Below the pieces are notes generated by a model. It was not told the origin of the DNA. It searched no databases and saw only the letters and a program-made list of their open reading frames with translations. A program made the position numbers and the translations under genes. From Pseudomonadales bacterium (GTDB lineage Bacteria > Pseudomonadota > Gammaproteobacteria > Pseudomonadales > Azotimanducaceae), in contig JAKUTI010000134.1 of the NCBI GenBank assembly GCA_022448765.1, forward strand, positions 1 through 7,204: a stretch of DNA of 7,204 nt, written 5' to 3'. This document shows, in pieces, positions 1 to 6,253 of the stretch (the first letter of the stretch is position 1; each line of letters starts with the position of its first letter).

Positions 1-131
1 GCCGCCGGCGATTCCTCCCGTTCGTATGCCTGTGTCATTGCGCGGATGAAATCTGGCGGGTGATAGTACGAGATGTACTGCAAGGCGTCGGTAACGCTAG
101 TGATCAGATCTTGCTGACGAACGATCGTCAT
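1..131 (-). CDS. Fumarate hydratase, class I, N-terminal fragment (cut by left edge)
   Basis: Class I fumarases are oxygen-sensitive [4Fe-4S] enzymes of the TCA cycle that interconvert fumarate and L-malate in the cytoplasm. Only the first 43 codons are present. They start at ATG 129-131 and stay open to the window edge. The peptide begins M-T-I-V-R-Q-Q-D-L-I and continues D-A-L-Q-Y-I-S-Y-Y-H-P-P-D-F-I-R-A-M near residues 15-32, then E-R-E-E-S-P-A. I recognise this from memory as the conserved N-terminus of single-chain FumA/FumB-type enzymes of about 500 residues. The Fe-S cysteines lie beyond the edge. The gene sits 70 bp downstream of the selenoprotein gene on the same strand, so cotranscription is possible, although a weak promoter-like site occurs in the gap. 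No strong Shine-Dalgarno motif precedes the ATG. The family call is firm; whether the gene is intact cannot be judged. Confidence 0.88.
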   Translation of the reverse strand, partial: MTIVRQQDLITSVTDALQYISYYHPPDFIRAMTQAYEREESPA

Positions 132-149
132 ACGATTTACGCAATATCA

Positions 150-179
150 AAAATAGCAGTCTGCGCCATTTGATTCGAA
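150..179 (-). promoter_or_regulatory. Possible extended -10 promoter for the fumarase gene
   Basis: On the minus strand TGC-TATTTT (158 down to 150) matches an extended -10 element. A weak -35-like TTCGAA (179-174) lies 18 bp upstream. Transcription would start about 18 bases before the fumarase ATG. The -35 match is poor, so this is only a candidate; readthrough from the selenoprotein gene is an equally good explanation. Nothing else was recognised in the 132-201 spacer. Confidence 0.25.
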
Positions 180-201
180 AAACTCAATGTACTTGTCGGT
201 T

Positions 202-1122
202 CTACTCTTCTAGCCAAACGCATGTCCGACAATTCTCCGTCACGCGGTCAGCGTCGGCGGAACTCTGATATTGAGGCGTAGCCAATCGCTCCACGCGGTC
301 GTCATCAAAGATCTCACCGCTATCTCCATTAATCTTCGGTCGCATCACTGTATCTTTCCACGCATCATCACCAGACCAACGATGGCGCATTGTTACGGTA
401 CTGCCCGGCTGACGCGCCTCCTCCAACAATCGCAGCGCCGCCATCACAACCGCCCGTTGGGACTGGACGTCGTTCGCTCGGCCCGCAGTATGTCCAAGCG
501 GAAAATCAAGGTAAACCATGCGGGGGGGATTCACCGATCGGCTGATCGTCCAGGCGCTCGATAGACTCACCGAGGGAATACCACGACTTTCCGCTTCACG
601 GGCAATCAGTCCCACGGACTGATGGCAAACGGGTCAAACGGGAACCATCACGGCAACGTCAACCTCATCTTGTAGCAGTCTAGTCACAAGTGCGGGTGCC
701 AGCACATCACGAACTTTGCGAGCTGAATAAATACCGCCCATGAACGTGTATGCGTGGTGCGGTAATTCGGCTACGACGCGCTCACGCACCAGGCCCCGAA
801 GCGTATCGATTGGAAAAACGACGTTAGGGTCTCTACGTGAGTCGGTCAGATCGTATGCAAAATGCGTCGTTCTAATCTGATCCGTGGGCGTCTCAAAGTC
901 GATTTCCCTATAGCTAATGTCGTCGTGGAAATGAAAGGCGACTTGCCCTGCAACGTATATACCACCCGAAGCAACAAGCCCCACACGCCACTCACGCATT
1001 GGCTTTTTCGGAAGCACAAGGGCCGGTGACTGGTCATTCTTTACCCATTGGTATGGCGGATATCCGAGTCCCGCATACTGCTCACGCGTTCGCTCGATGT
1101 AATCGATCGGTGGTTGCCGCAT
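202..1122 (-). CDS. Selenocysteine-containing glycine/sarcosine/betaine/D-proline reductase component B-like protein (UGA read as Sec)
   Basis: One 306-residue protein is read through an in-frame UGA at codon 163 (634-636). The frame runs from ATG 1122 to TAG 202. Upstream blocks typical of the family are H-F-H-D-D-I-S-Y-R-E-I (64-74), T-H-F-A-Y-D-L-T-D followed by D-P-N-V-V-F-P (86-104) and F-M-G-G-I-Y-S (127-133). The UGA falls in V-P-V-U-P-V-C-H-Q-S-V-G, giving a U163-x-x-C166 redox pair. The same frame continues with G-L-I-A-R-E-A-E-S-R-G-I-P and P-R-M-V-Y-L-D-F-P-L-G-H-T-A-G (200-214), and ends in C298-R-T-C301-V-W. Family members GrdB and PrdB form the substrate-activating part of anaerobic glycine, sarcosine, betaine or proline reductases. 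This shorter stand-alone version has no known reaction that I can name, and no GrdA, GrdC/D or PrdA gene is nearby. No clear Shine-Dalgarno precedes the ATG. A program that treats UGA as stop would split this into two hypothetical genes. The genome should encode SelA, SelB, SelD and tRNA-Sec, which lie outside the window. Confidence 0.92.
602..626 (-). promoter_or_regulatory. Bacterial SECIS-like hairpin
   Basis: In the mRNA, AUCAGUCC (623-616) pairs perfectly with GGACUGAU (612-605) around a GUG triloop (615-613). Below a single C-U mismatch two more pairs form (626-602, 625-603). The loop begins 18 bases after the UGA and its first base is G. This fits the general rule for bacterial SECIS elements as I know it: a short stem-loop inside the coding region, with the loop roughly 16-37 bases after UGA and a G at the start of the loop. 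Such an element recruits SelB carrying Sec-tRNA. The hairpin also encodes the conserved H-Q-S-V-G-L-I segment, so part of its conservation may be protein-driven. Confidence 0.75.
634..636 (-). other. In-frame UGA selenocysteine codon (Sec163)
   Basis: The plus-strand TCA here reads as TGA in the selenoprotein frame. It is followed by codons for P-V-C-H-Q-S, placing Sec in a U-x-x-C motif at the position where family members carry the redox-active Sec or Cys. Coding similarity to the family is continuous on both sides, which argues against a true stop. Confidence 0.92.
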
Positions 1123-1128
1123 CCGGTA

Positions 1129-1137
1129 ATCATAGCA
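1129..1137 (-). promoter_or_regulatory. Extended -10 element for the selenoprotein gene
   Basis: On the minus strand TGC-TATGAT (1137 down to 1129) is an extended -10 with five of six consensus bases. No convincing -35 is visible. The hexamer ends only 6 bases before the ATG at 1122, so transcription would begin at or next to the start codon. That would give a leaderless message, consistent with the lack of a Shine-Dalgarno motif. This is motif inspection only. Confidence 0.35.
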
Positions 1138-1166
1138 TCAAGCATCCGGCCACCGTCCCAAGCGAA

Positions 1167-1195
1167 TTGACACAGCCCAAAAGGAACGTCATGTT
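1167..1195 (+). promoter_or_regulatory. Candidate promoter for the metY unit (TTGACA -35)
   Basis: A perfect -35 hexamer TTGACA lies at 1167-1172. Seventeen bases on, CATGTT (1190-1195) matches only three of six -10 positions. If used, transcription would start near 1202, making the MetY message leaderless. That conflicts with using the AAGGA motif at 1181-1185 as a ribosome binding site, so only one of the two readings can be right. Confidence 0.3.
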
Positions 1196-1205
1196 GCCCG
1201 CATGA
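1181..1205 (+). promoter_or_regulatory. Ribosome binding site and 4-codon leader ORF overlapping the metY start
   Basis: AAGGA (1181-1185) stands 5 bases before ATG 1191, which opens a minimal reading frame Met-Leu-Pro-Ala-stop. Its TGA (1203-1205) overlaps the metY ATG (1202-1204) in an ATGA junction. The same AAGGA is 16 bases from the metY ATG, too far for ordinary use. The mini-ORF could therefore deliver ribosomes to metY by coupling. It may also be coincidence. Confidence 0.35.
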
Positions 1206-2494
1206 CAGATGTACCCGATCGGCAATTCGGTTTTCAGACGCGAGCCCTGCACGCGGGCGCGCGACCAGAACCTGAAACTGGCGCACGCGCGATCCCCATC
1301 TTTCAAACAAGCAGTTACGTTTTTGAAGATCCGGAATCGGCCGCCGCGTACTTTAATTTACAGGAATACGGCAATACCTATTCGCGGATCATGAACCCGA
1401 CGGTCGCCGCGTTCGAGGAGCGCATTGCGAACTTGGAGGGCGGTGCCGGTGCCGTTGCTTTCGCGAGCGGCCTAGCCGCGCAATCTGCCACCTTCTTTAC
1501 GTTGCTTTCACCTGGTGATCACGTGGTGGCTTCACGCGCCCTTTACGGCGGATCGATCACTCAACTCAAACACTTGTTCAAGAAATTGTCCGTCGACTTG
1601 ACGTTTGCCAATCCCGACGATCCTGGCGAATGGAATGCGGCAACGACCGATCGGACGCGCCTATTCTTTGGCGAAACAATTGGTAATCCGGGCGGCAATG
1701 TCATGGACATCGAAAAAATTGCTGACGTCGCACACACCCACTCCCTCCCCTTGATCATGGATAACACCTTTGCGACGCCTTATCTCTGTCGACCTATCGA
1801 ATGGGGCGCTGATATCGTTATTCACTCCGCCACCAAGTTTCTCGGCGGACACGGTACTAGCATCGGTGGGGTGGTGATCGACTCGGGGGACTTCGATTGG
1901 TCTAACGGCAAGTTTTCTGTCATCGCTGAACCCTCGGACGCCTATCATGGGCTCGCTTTCCACGAGACATTTGGAATGTACGGCTTTCTCATGAAACTAC
2001 GCTCCGAGACACTCCGTGATCTCGGCGCTTGCATGAGCCCTTTCAATGCCTTCCTTTTCCTGCAAGGTACGGAAACACTACCTTTGCGGATGGATCGTCA
2101 CGTATCCAACGCTCTCAATATTGCGAAATGGTTGAGTGCTCGATCCGACGTTATCAGCGTGAGTCACCCCGCTTTGCACTACGGTGAGGACTCAGCCTTG
2201 CTCTCAAAGTATCTACCTAAAGGCGCAGGCGCCGTATTCTGCTTTGAGCTTGATGGCGGTCGCGAGGCGGGTCAGAACTTGATCCGTCACGTAAAACTAT
2301 TTTCGCATCTGGCCAACGTGGGCGACGCAAAAAGTCTGATCATCCATCCGGCCAGCACTACCCATCGGCAACTCGACGACGACGAACTAGAAGCCGCAGG
2401 TATCGCACCGGGAACCGTCCGACTTTCAATCGGCATCGAGGATGTCGATGACCTGCAATGGGATTTGGAGCAAGCCTTTGCCCAGTACCATTAA
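1202..2494 (+). CDS. metY: O-acetylhomoserine sulfhydrylase (O-acetylhomoserine aminocarboxypropyltransferase), PLP-dependent
   Basis: This cytoplasmic PLP enzyme of the Cys/Met-metabolism family makes L-homocysteine from O-acetylhomoserine and sulfide, feeding direct sulfhydrylation in methionine synthesis. The 430 residues match the usual MetY length. Visible motifs are Y60-S-R-I-M-N-P-T (cofactor phosphate contacts, given from the partner subunit in this fold), S-G-L-A-A (89-93), A-L-Y-G-G (113-117), the aspartate of M-D187-N-T-F that contacts the pyridine nitrogen, and S-A-T-K212-F-L-G-G-H-G with the Schiff-base lysine. R407 in V-R-L-S-I-G fits the substrate-carboxylate arginine. The long form and the Q-E-Y-G-N-T-Y-S-R block favour MetY over cystathionine synthase or MetZ, though some relatives also accept O-acetylserine. 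ATG 1202 is the first start in frame. The gene overlaps the next one, and its 5' end faces the divergent selenoprotein gene. Confidence 0.93.
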   Translation: MTDVPDRQFGFQTRALHAGARPEPETGARAIPIFQTSSYVFEDPESAAAYFNLQEYGNTYSRIMNPTVAAFEERIANLEGGAGAVAFASGLAAQSATFFTLLSPGDHVVASRALYGGSITQLKHLFKKLSVDLTFANPDDPGEWNAATTDRTRLFFGETIGNPGGNVMDIEKIADVAHTHSLPLIMDNTFATPYLCRPIEWGADIVIHSATKFLGGHGTSIGGVVIDSGDFDWSNGKFSVIAEPSDAYHGLAFHETFGMYGFLMKLRSETLRDLGACMSPFNAFLFLQGTETLPLRMDRHVSNALNIAKWLSARSDVISVSHPALHYGEDSALLSKYLPKGAGAVFCFELDGGREAGQNLIRHVKLFSHLANVGDAKSLIIHPASTTHRQLDDDELEAAGIAPGTVRLSIGIEDVDDLQWDLEQAFAQYH

Positions 2495-2960
2495 CTATCA
2501 AGACCCAACGACGATACAGCGCGTCCTGCACACGGGTCGCAACATTGCCATCGTCGGCCTATCAGGCAACACGTTGCGTGCCAGTCACTTTGTCGGGTAC
2601 TACGCAAAGCGCCATGGCTACCGAATCTTCCCCGTCAATCCTCGCGAAGACGAAGTCCTTGGCGAACCAAGCTTTGATTCATTGACCGCTATCGGCGATG
2701 CCGTTGACATCGTCAATGTATTTCGAGATCCGTCGGCCGTGCCAGCCATCGCAACGGAAGCTGTCGCTATTGGCGCCAAAGCTTTATGGCTTCAGTTTGG
2801 TGTCATCAGCGACGAAGGGGCCGCCATCGCCACAGAAGCAGGTCTCGATGTCGTGATGGATCGGTGCCTCAAAGTCGAGCACGCACGTTATGTCGGACGC
2901 ATGCACTGGGTGGGGCTGAACACCGATGTTGTCACAGCACGTCGACGTACTAAGCGTTAG
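2478..2960 (+). CDS. CoA-binding (YccU-type Rossmann) protein
   Basis: A small single-domain protein of the CoA_binding_2 type, related to the CoA-binding domain of succinyl-CoA synthetase; its physiological role is not established. With the start chosen here it has 160 residues, typical for the family. Motifs: I-A-I-V-G-L-S-G-N-T (23-32, nucleotide-binding loop), H-G-Y-R-I-F-P-V-N-P-R-E (46-57), D-I-V-N-V-F-R (77-83), W-L-Q-F-G-V (104-109) and V-M-D-R-C-L-K-V-E-H-A-R (126-137). The TTG start at 2478 is preferred because GGAG (2467-2470) lies 7 bases upstream and family similarity begins just after it. ATG 2442 or ATG 2448 would give 172 or 170 residues with an unlikely N-terminal extension. 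The start lies inside the end of metY, so translational coupling is likely. The stop codon overlaps the convergent acyl-CoA dehydrogenase gene. Confidence 0.88.
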   Translation: MPSTINYQDPTTIQRVLHTGRNIAIVGLSGNTLRASHFVGYYAKRHGYRIFPVNPREDEVLGEPSFDSLTAIGDAVDIVNVFRDPSAVPAIATEAVAIGAKALWLQFGVISDEGAAIATEAGLDVVMDRCLKVEHARYVGRMHWVGLNTDVVTARRRTKR

Positions 2961-4159
2961 TTAAAGTACACGCCCCCGCTCGTATTCCTTAATTTGTCCC
3001 GCGCAATCACCATGCGATGCACTTCAGAAGGGCCCTCCCCAATCCGCTTAACGCGAAGTTCTCGGTACCAACGTTCGAGTGGCATTTCTTCGGCTACACC
3101 CATACCCCCAAACATTTGAATGGCGCGGTCGACCACACGTCCGGCCGTTTCAGTTCCGTAGAGCTTGCAAATCGACGCATCGACCTTGCCAGACTGGCCC
3201 GCATCCACTTTCGATGCGGCATCGTAAACAAGCATCCGAGCCGCCCGAAGTTCGACCTCTGAATCAGCAATCATCCACTGAATCGCCTGTTTGTCAGCCA
3301 ACATGCCGTCGCGTGTAGGTCGCTGCTTTACCCAAGCGCATGCCATGTCAAGCGCTTCCTGTGCCATTCCTATGCAGCCCGCGGCGTACGGTATCCGTGC
3401 ATCCACCAACCAACTCTGTGCCACACCAAATCCTTGTCCGACCGACCCCAAGACATTCTCGGCCGGAACACGACAATTCTCGAGAACAATTTCGTATGGA
3501 GATAATGCCCGTATCACTTTGATTTCATTAAAACTTATTCCAGTAAACGTCGGCTCAACAATGAACGCCGTAATCTCCGGTGGCGCCTCGGCAGTACCAT
3601 CACGGGTGCGCGCAAAGAGGACGCCGAAATCCGCTCCCTCAGCCCCCGTGATCCACATCTTCCGCCCGTTGAGAATCCAATCGTCACCATCTTTTTCGGC
3701 ACGCGTCGAAATATTGTTCCGCGGGTCCGATCCGCCCGTTGGTTCCGTAATGGCAACGAAAGCCCGTTTTTTTCCTTCCACACATGGAATTCCATAACGG
3801 TCAATTTGCTCCGACGTGCCGCCCCAAATAATGTTTGGAGGGCCACCGCCAAAAGCTCCTAGCGCCGGTGCATATCCCCCAAGCCGGCACTTAGACGATT
3901 CTTCCGCGATCACCACCCTGGCCATCGAGCTAACCGGATTTCCCCCATATTCCTCCGGCACGGTGAGTCGTGTGAGGCCCATGTCTTCGGCCATCGCTCG
4001 AAGTCGAATACGATCATCACTACCGCAACCAATCGCGTCATGGGGCAATGTGTCTTCGATGGGTTTCACTTCTTCACGCATAAATCGTCGAATCTGATCC
4101 CGTAGCAGGATCAGTTCGTCTGACAATCGGAAGCCGTAATGATTCTCTTCGTCAATCAT
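2957..4159 (-). CDS. Acyl-CoA dehydrogenase
   Basis: An FAD-dependent enzyme that introduces the alpha-beta double bond into an acyl-CoA and passes electrons to ETF; cytoplasmic. The 400 residues carry the usual three-part fold. The N-terminal helical domain includes V-P-E-E-Y-G-G (67-73). The middle beta domain has A-I-T-E-P-T-G-G-S-D-P (136-146), N-G-R-K-M-W-I-T-G-A (164-173) and E-N-C-R-V-P-A-E-N-V-L-G (227-238). The C-terminal helical domain has Q-M-F-G-G-M-G-V (348-355) and R-I-G-E375-G-P-S-E-V-H-R. E375 sits where the MCAD-type catalytic base occurs. The chain-length or branched substrate cannot be read from sequence. ATG 4159 is the best start; a purine-rich GGAGGAG occurs about 20 bases upstream, farther than normal. 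The gene diverges from the GST gene across 144 bp, and its TAA overlaps the stop of the CoA-binding gene. Confidence 0.93.
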   Translation of the reverse strand: MIDEENHYGFRLSDELILLRDQIRRFMREEVKPIEDTLPHDAIGCGSDDRIRLRAMAEDMGLTRLTVPEEYGGNPVSSMARVVIAEESSKCRLGGYAPALGAFGGGPPNIIWGGTSEQIDRYGIPCVEGKKRAFVAITEPTGGSDPRNNISTRAEKDGDDWILNGRKMWITGAEGADFGVLFARTRDGTAEAPPEITAFIVEPTFTGISFNEIKVIRALSPYEIVLENCRVPAENVLGSVGQGFGVAQSWLVDARIPYAAGCIGMAQEALDMACAWVKQRPTRDGMLADKQAIQWMIADSEVELRAARMLVYDAASKVDAGQSGKVDASICKLYGTETAGRVVDRAIQMFGGMGVAEEMPLERWYRELRVKRIGEGPSEVHRMVIARDKLRNTSGGVYFN

Positions 4160-4303
4160 GATGTCGGGACACCACCCTGCTACTCCTCCAATCCGATGAG
4201 CGTGCCTTAGCGAACCCTAAAAGGCCAGCTATCAGGAACACACCCTACGACGAAACCCTGGACTTCAATTACACTGCAGGCCTTTCGGCAATAAGGACCG
4301 CAC
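4160..4303. other. Divergent intergenic spacer between acyl-CoA dehydrogenase and GST genes
   Basis: These 144 bp must hold the start signals for both divergent genes. I see a 7-bp inverted repeat AAAGGCC (4220-4226) / GGCCTTT (4279-4285) separated by 52 bp, and no convincing sigma-70 promoter. A strong Shine-Dalgarno AAGGA (4293-4297) serves the GST gene. No RNA gene or small ORF was recognised. Confidence 0.5.
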
Positions 4304-4912
4304 GTGAAGATTTATCACGTTCAAGGAACGCGCTCCGTGCGCGTTATATGGCTCTGCGAGGAACTCGAAGTTCCGTACGACATCGAAACCATCGATTTCT
4401 CACCGGCCTTCCGCCAGTCCCCCGAGTGGCGTGCCAAATCTCCTACCGGGAAGGTCCCCGCCATGGACGACCAAGGTTTCACGATGTTTGAGTCCGGGGC
4501 GATGCTCCAATACGTACTCGATCGGTACGGGAATGGTCGGCTAATGCCTGAGCCGGGAACACCAGAAGGTGCCGTGTACTTGCAGTGGTGTTGGTTCGCA
4601 GAAGCGACGTTTGCACGCCCACTCGGCGACATCGCCCACCACACGGTAATGAAACCTGAAGCCGAACGAATCCCGGCAGTCGTCGACGACGCACGCATCC
4701 GAGCTCTTAGCTGCCTTGACGCGGTGAATGACGCGGTCGGCAAAACCGACTATCTCGTCGGCGACACATTCTCCGCAGCCGACATTATGATGGGCTATAC
4801 GTTAATGCTCGCTGATCGCTTTAAGGTGTTAGAAAACCATCATCCCCATGCGCGCGACTACTTTGAACGCCTGTGTGCACGTCATGGATATCAGGTTGCG
4901 GTATCAGCTTGA
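4304..4912 (+). CDS. Glutathione S-transferase family protein
   Basis: A cytosolic GST-fold protein of 202 residues, standard for the family, predicted to conjugate or otherwise use glutathione; the substrate is unknown. The thioredoxin-like N-terminal domain (about 1-78) has Q-G-T-R-S-V-R-V-I-W-L near residues 7-17, where S11 is a candidate GSH-activating residue. It also has G-K-V-P-A-M (49-54, with the cis-proline at 52) and E63-S64-G-A-M, the usual gamma-glutamyl binding pair. The helical C-terminal domain contains F-S-A-A-D160-I-M-M, the N-capping box. GTG at 4304 is the start because AAGGA (4293-4297) is 6 bases upstream and the family N-terminus M-K-I-Y begins there. Its TGA lies 9 nt inside the convergent transporter gene. 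Confidence 0.9.
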   Translation: MKIYHVQGTRSVRVIWLCEELEVPYDIETIDFSPAFRQSPEWRAKSPTGKVPAMDDQGFTMFESGAMLQYVLDRYGNGRLMPEPGTPEGAVYLQWCWFAEATFARPLGDIAHHTVMKPEAERIPAVVDDARIRALSCLDAVNDAVGKTDYLVGDTFSAADIMMGYTLMLADRFKVLENHHPHARDYFERLCARHGYQVAVSA

Positions 4913-6253
4913 GTGGGCATCCTCATGGACTATGGCTCGTTCAGTTAAGTCCCGAACAATTTCTGCATGACGGTTGCGGTCCAAACGATGCGCGAGGGAA
5001 ACAAGAAATAACAACGCGTTAAATAACAACGGACAAACAGCGATCATAAAGAGCAACCCGGCGATGGTGTCTTGCGACTGCTCTTGATTGGCGACAAAAC
5101 CAAACCACGCCAGCATCGCGGCAATGCCCGATCCGGCGACCGCTTTGGCCAACTTCTGAAAAAAACTAGCGGTCGAAAAAACCACCCCCTCGGCCCGGAC
5201 GCCCGTCCGCACTTCCCCTTGTTCAACCGTATCGGCAAGCATCGCCCAACCAAGGACCATGATGGGTGCACCTCCGATCGCCAAGACGGAACCCCAAACA
5301 AACACCATCCAAACATTGGTCGGAGCCGTATAGTAAAACCCGACCGCCCCAACCATTGCGATCAACGCGCCTACGCGCGTCGCCCCCGCTTTCCCATATG
5401 TTCTCGAAAGCCAAGGCACGGCTAGTAAGCTCGGAAACATCACGCCTAGCGTGACTAACATGTAGAGTGGAATAAGATCTTCGCGCCCCATGCTGTACTT
5501 GAAATAGTAAGGGGCCGTGCTGAACCGAAACGTAAACGCGAGCATGCCCAAACAAAAAAGCGCAATGGTGATCCACAACGGTCCATTGGCGGCAACCACG
5601 CGAACACTGTCACGAAAGCTGACTTTCGGGGTCGTAGACGCTTGTAGCGCATTTTCCGCCGTACCTCGAAACGTGAGCCACAGGAGCAGTGTGGCCATCA
5701 CACCAAACGCGACCATGGTCCTTTGGTACCCAATCGCGTTGCCCCCCAATAGGTCGACCAACGGCAACATGCCAACGCTCACAATCGCCCCGCCTGCAAG
5801 CGCGAAGATCATTCGTAAGGAGGTGAACCGGGATCGCTCTTGATAGTCATTGCTTATGACGGCACTCAACGCCGCGTAGGGGATGGTTACCACCGTGTAG
5901 ATGATGCCAAATGCCGTGTAGGTCGCGTACGCCCATACGATCTGTCCCAGCTCATCAAAATCCGGCACCGTGAATGTCGCCACGGTGATGGCTGCTAATG
6001 GGACCGGACCAAACAACACGTAGGGCCGAAACTTACCCCACCGCGTCCGTGTTCGATCGGCTAAAAAACCCATGATGGGATCGGTAACCGCATCGACGAT
6101 ACGTGCAAACAGAAAAACGCCCGCCGCAACTTCAGCTGAAAGTCCGTACACATCGGTGTAGAAAAACAACAAGTACGTCATCACAGACATGAAATAGAGG
6201 TTGATTCCCATATCGCCAATGGCGTAATCGAACTGTTGTTTTTCTGAAAGCAA
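4904..6253 (-). CDS. GPH-family (MelB-like) sugar/glycoside:cation symporter, MFS
   Basis: An inner-membrane transporter of the glycoside-pentoside-hexuronide:cation symporter family, 449 residues with about 12 hydrophobic segments. Diagnostic blocks are L-L-F-F-Y-T-D-V-Y-G-L (28-38), R51-I-V-D54-A-V-T-D58-P-I-M-G-F and T-R-W-G-K-F-R-P (70-77), matching the MelB cation-site residues Arg52, Asp55 and Asp59. By my alignment MelB Asp19 and Asp124, which contact sugar, correspond to N18 and T123 here, so melibiose is unlikely as substrate. The lysine in F-F-Q-K-L-A-K (near 367) is kept. TTG 6253 is chosen as start: GGAG lies 7 bases upstream and homology begins at L-L-S-E-K-Q-Q-F-D-Y. A GTG at 6334 would add 27 atypical Cys/Trp-rich residues and run through the intergenic dyad. 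The gene ends within the GST gene, tail to tail. Confidence 0.9.
   Translation of the reverse strand: MLSEKQQFDYAIGDMGINLYFMSVMTYLLFFYTDVYGLSAEVAAGVFLFARIVDAVTDPIMGFLADRTRTRWGKFRPYVLFGPVPLAAITVATFTVPDFDELGQIVWAYATYTAFGIIYTVVTIPYAALSAVISNDYQERSRFTSLRMIFALAGGAIVSVGMLPLVDLLGGNAIGYQRTMVAFGVMATLLLWLTFRGTAENALQASTTPKVSFRDSVRVVAANGPLWITIALFCLGMLAFTFRFSTAPYYFKYSMGREDLIPLYMLVTLGVMFPSLLAVPWLSRTYGKAGATRVGALIAMVGAVGFYYTAPTNVWMVFVWGSVLAIGGAPIMVLGWAMLADTVEQGEVRTGVRAEGVVFSTASFFQKLAKAVAGSGIAAMLAWFGFVANQEQSQDTIAGLLFMIAVCPLLFNALLFLVSLAHRLDRNRHAEIVRDLTERAIVHEDAHSS

Noticed and set aside
155..163. GCAG-T-CTGC dyad near a T-run (minus strand) as a terminator after the selenoprotein gene
   Set aside because: A 1-base loop is sterically impossible and the 3-bp alternative is too weak.
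271..564. Open frame on the plus strand opposite the selenoprotein gene
   Set aside because: Antisense shadow with no recognisable domain. The family-matching protein is on the other strand.
202..615. A separate 137-residue gene starting at GTG 613-615
   Set aside because: It is in frame with and contiguous to the upstream reading frame across the UGA, has no ribosome binding site, and its GTG lies in the loop of the SECIS-like hairpin. Both halves belong to one protein family.
2949..2961. Small hairpin ACTAA-GCG-TTAGT over the convergent stop codons, as a possible bidirectional terminator
   Set aside because: Only 5 AT-rich base pairs and no T-run on either side.
3291..3797. 168-codon open frame on the plus strand inside the acyl-CoA dehydrogenase gene
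   Set aside because: Shadow of a clearly recognised coding sequence; composition is Ser/Pro/Arg-rich and matches no known domain.
4220..4285. AAAGGCC / GGCCTTT inverted repeat in the dehydrogenase-GST spacer as an operator
   Set aside because: Arms of 7 bp separated by 52 bp are weak evidence and could be chance.
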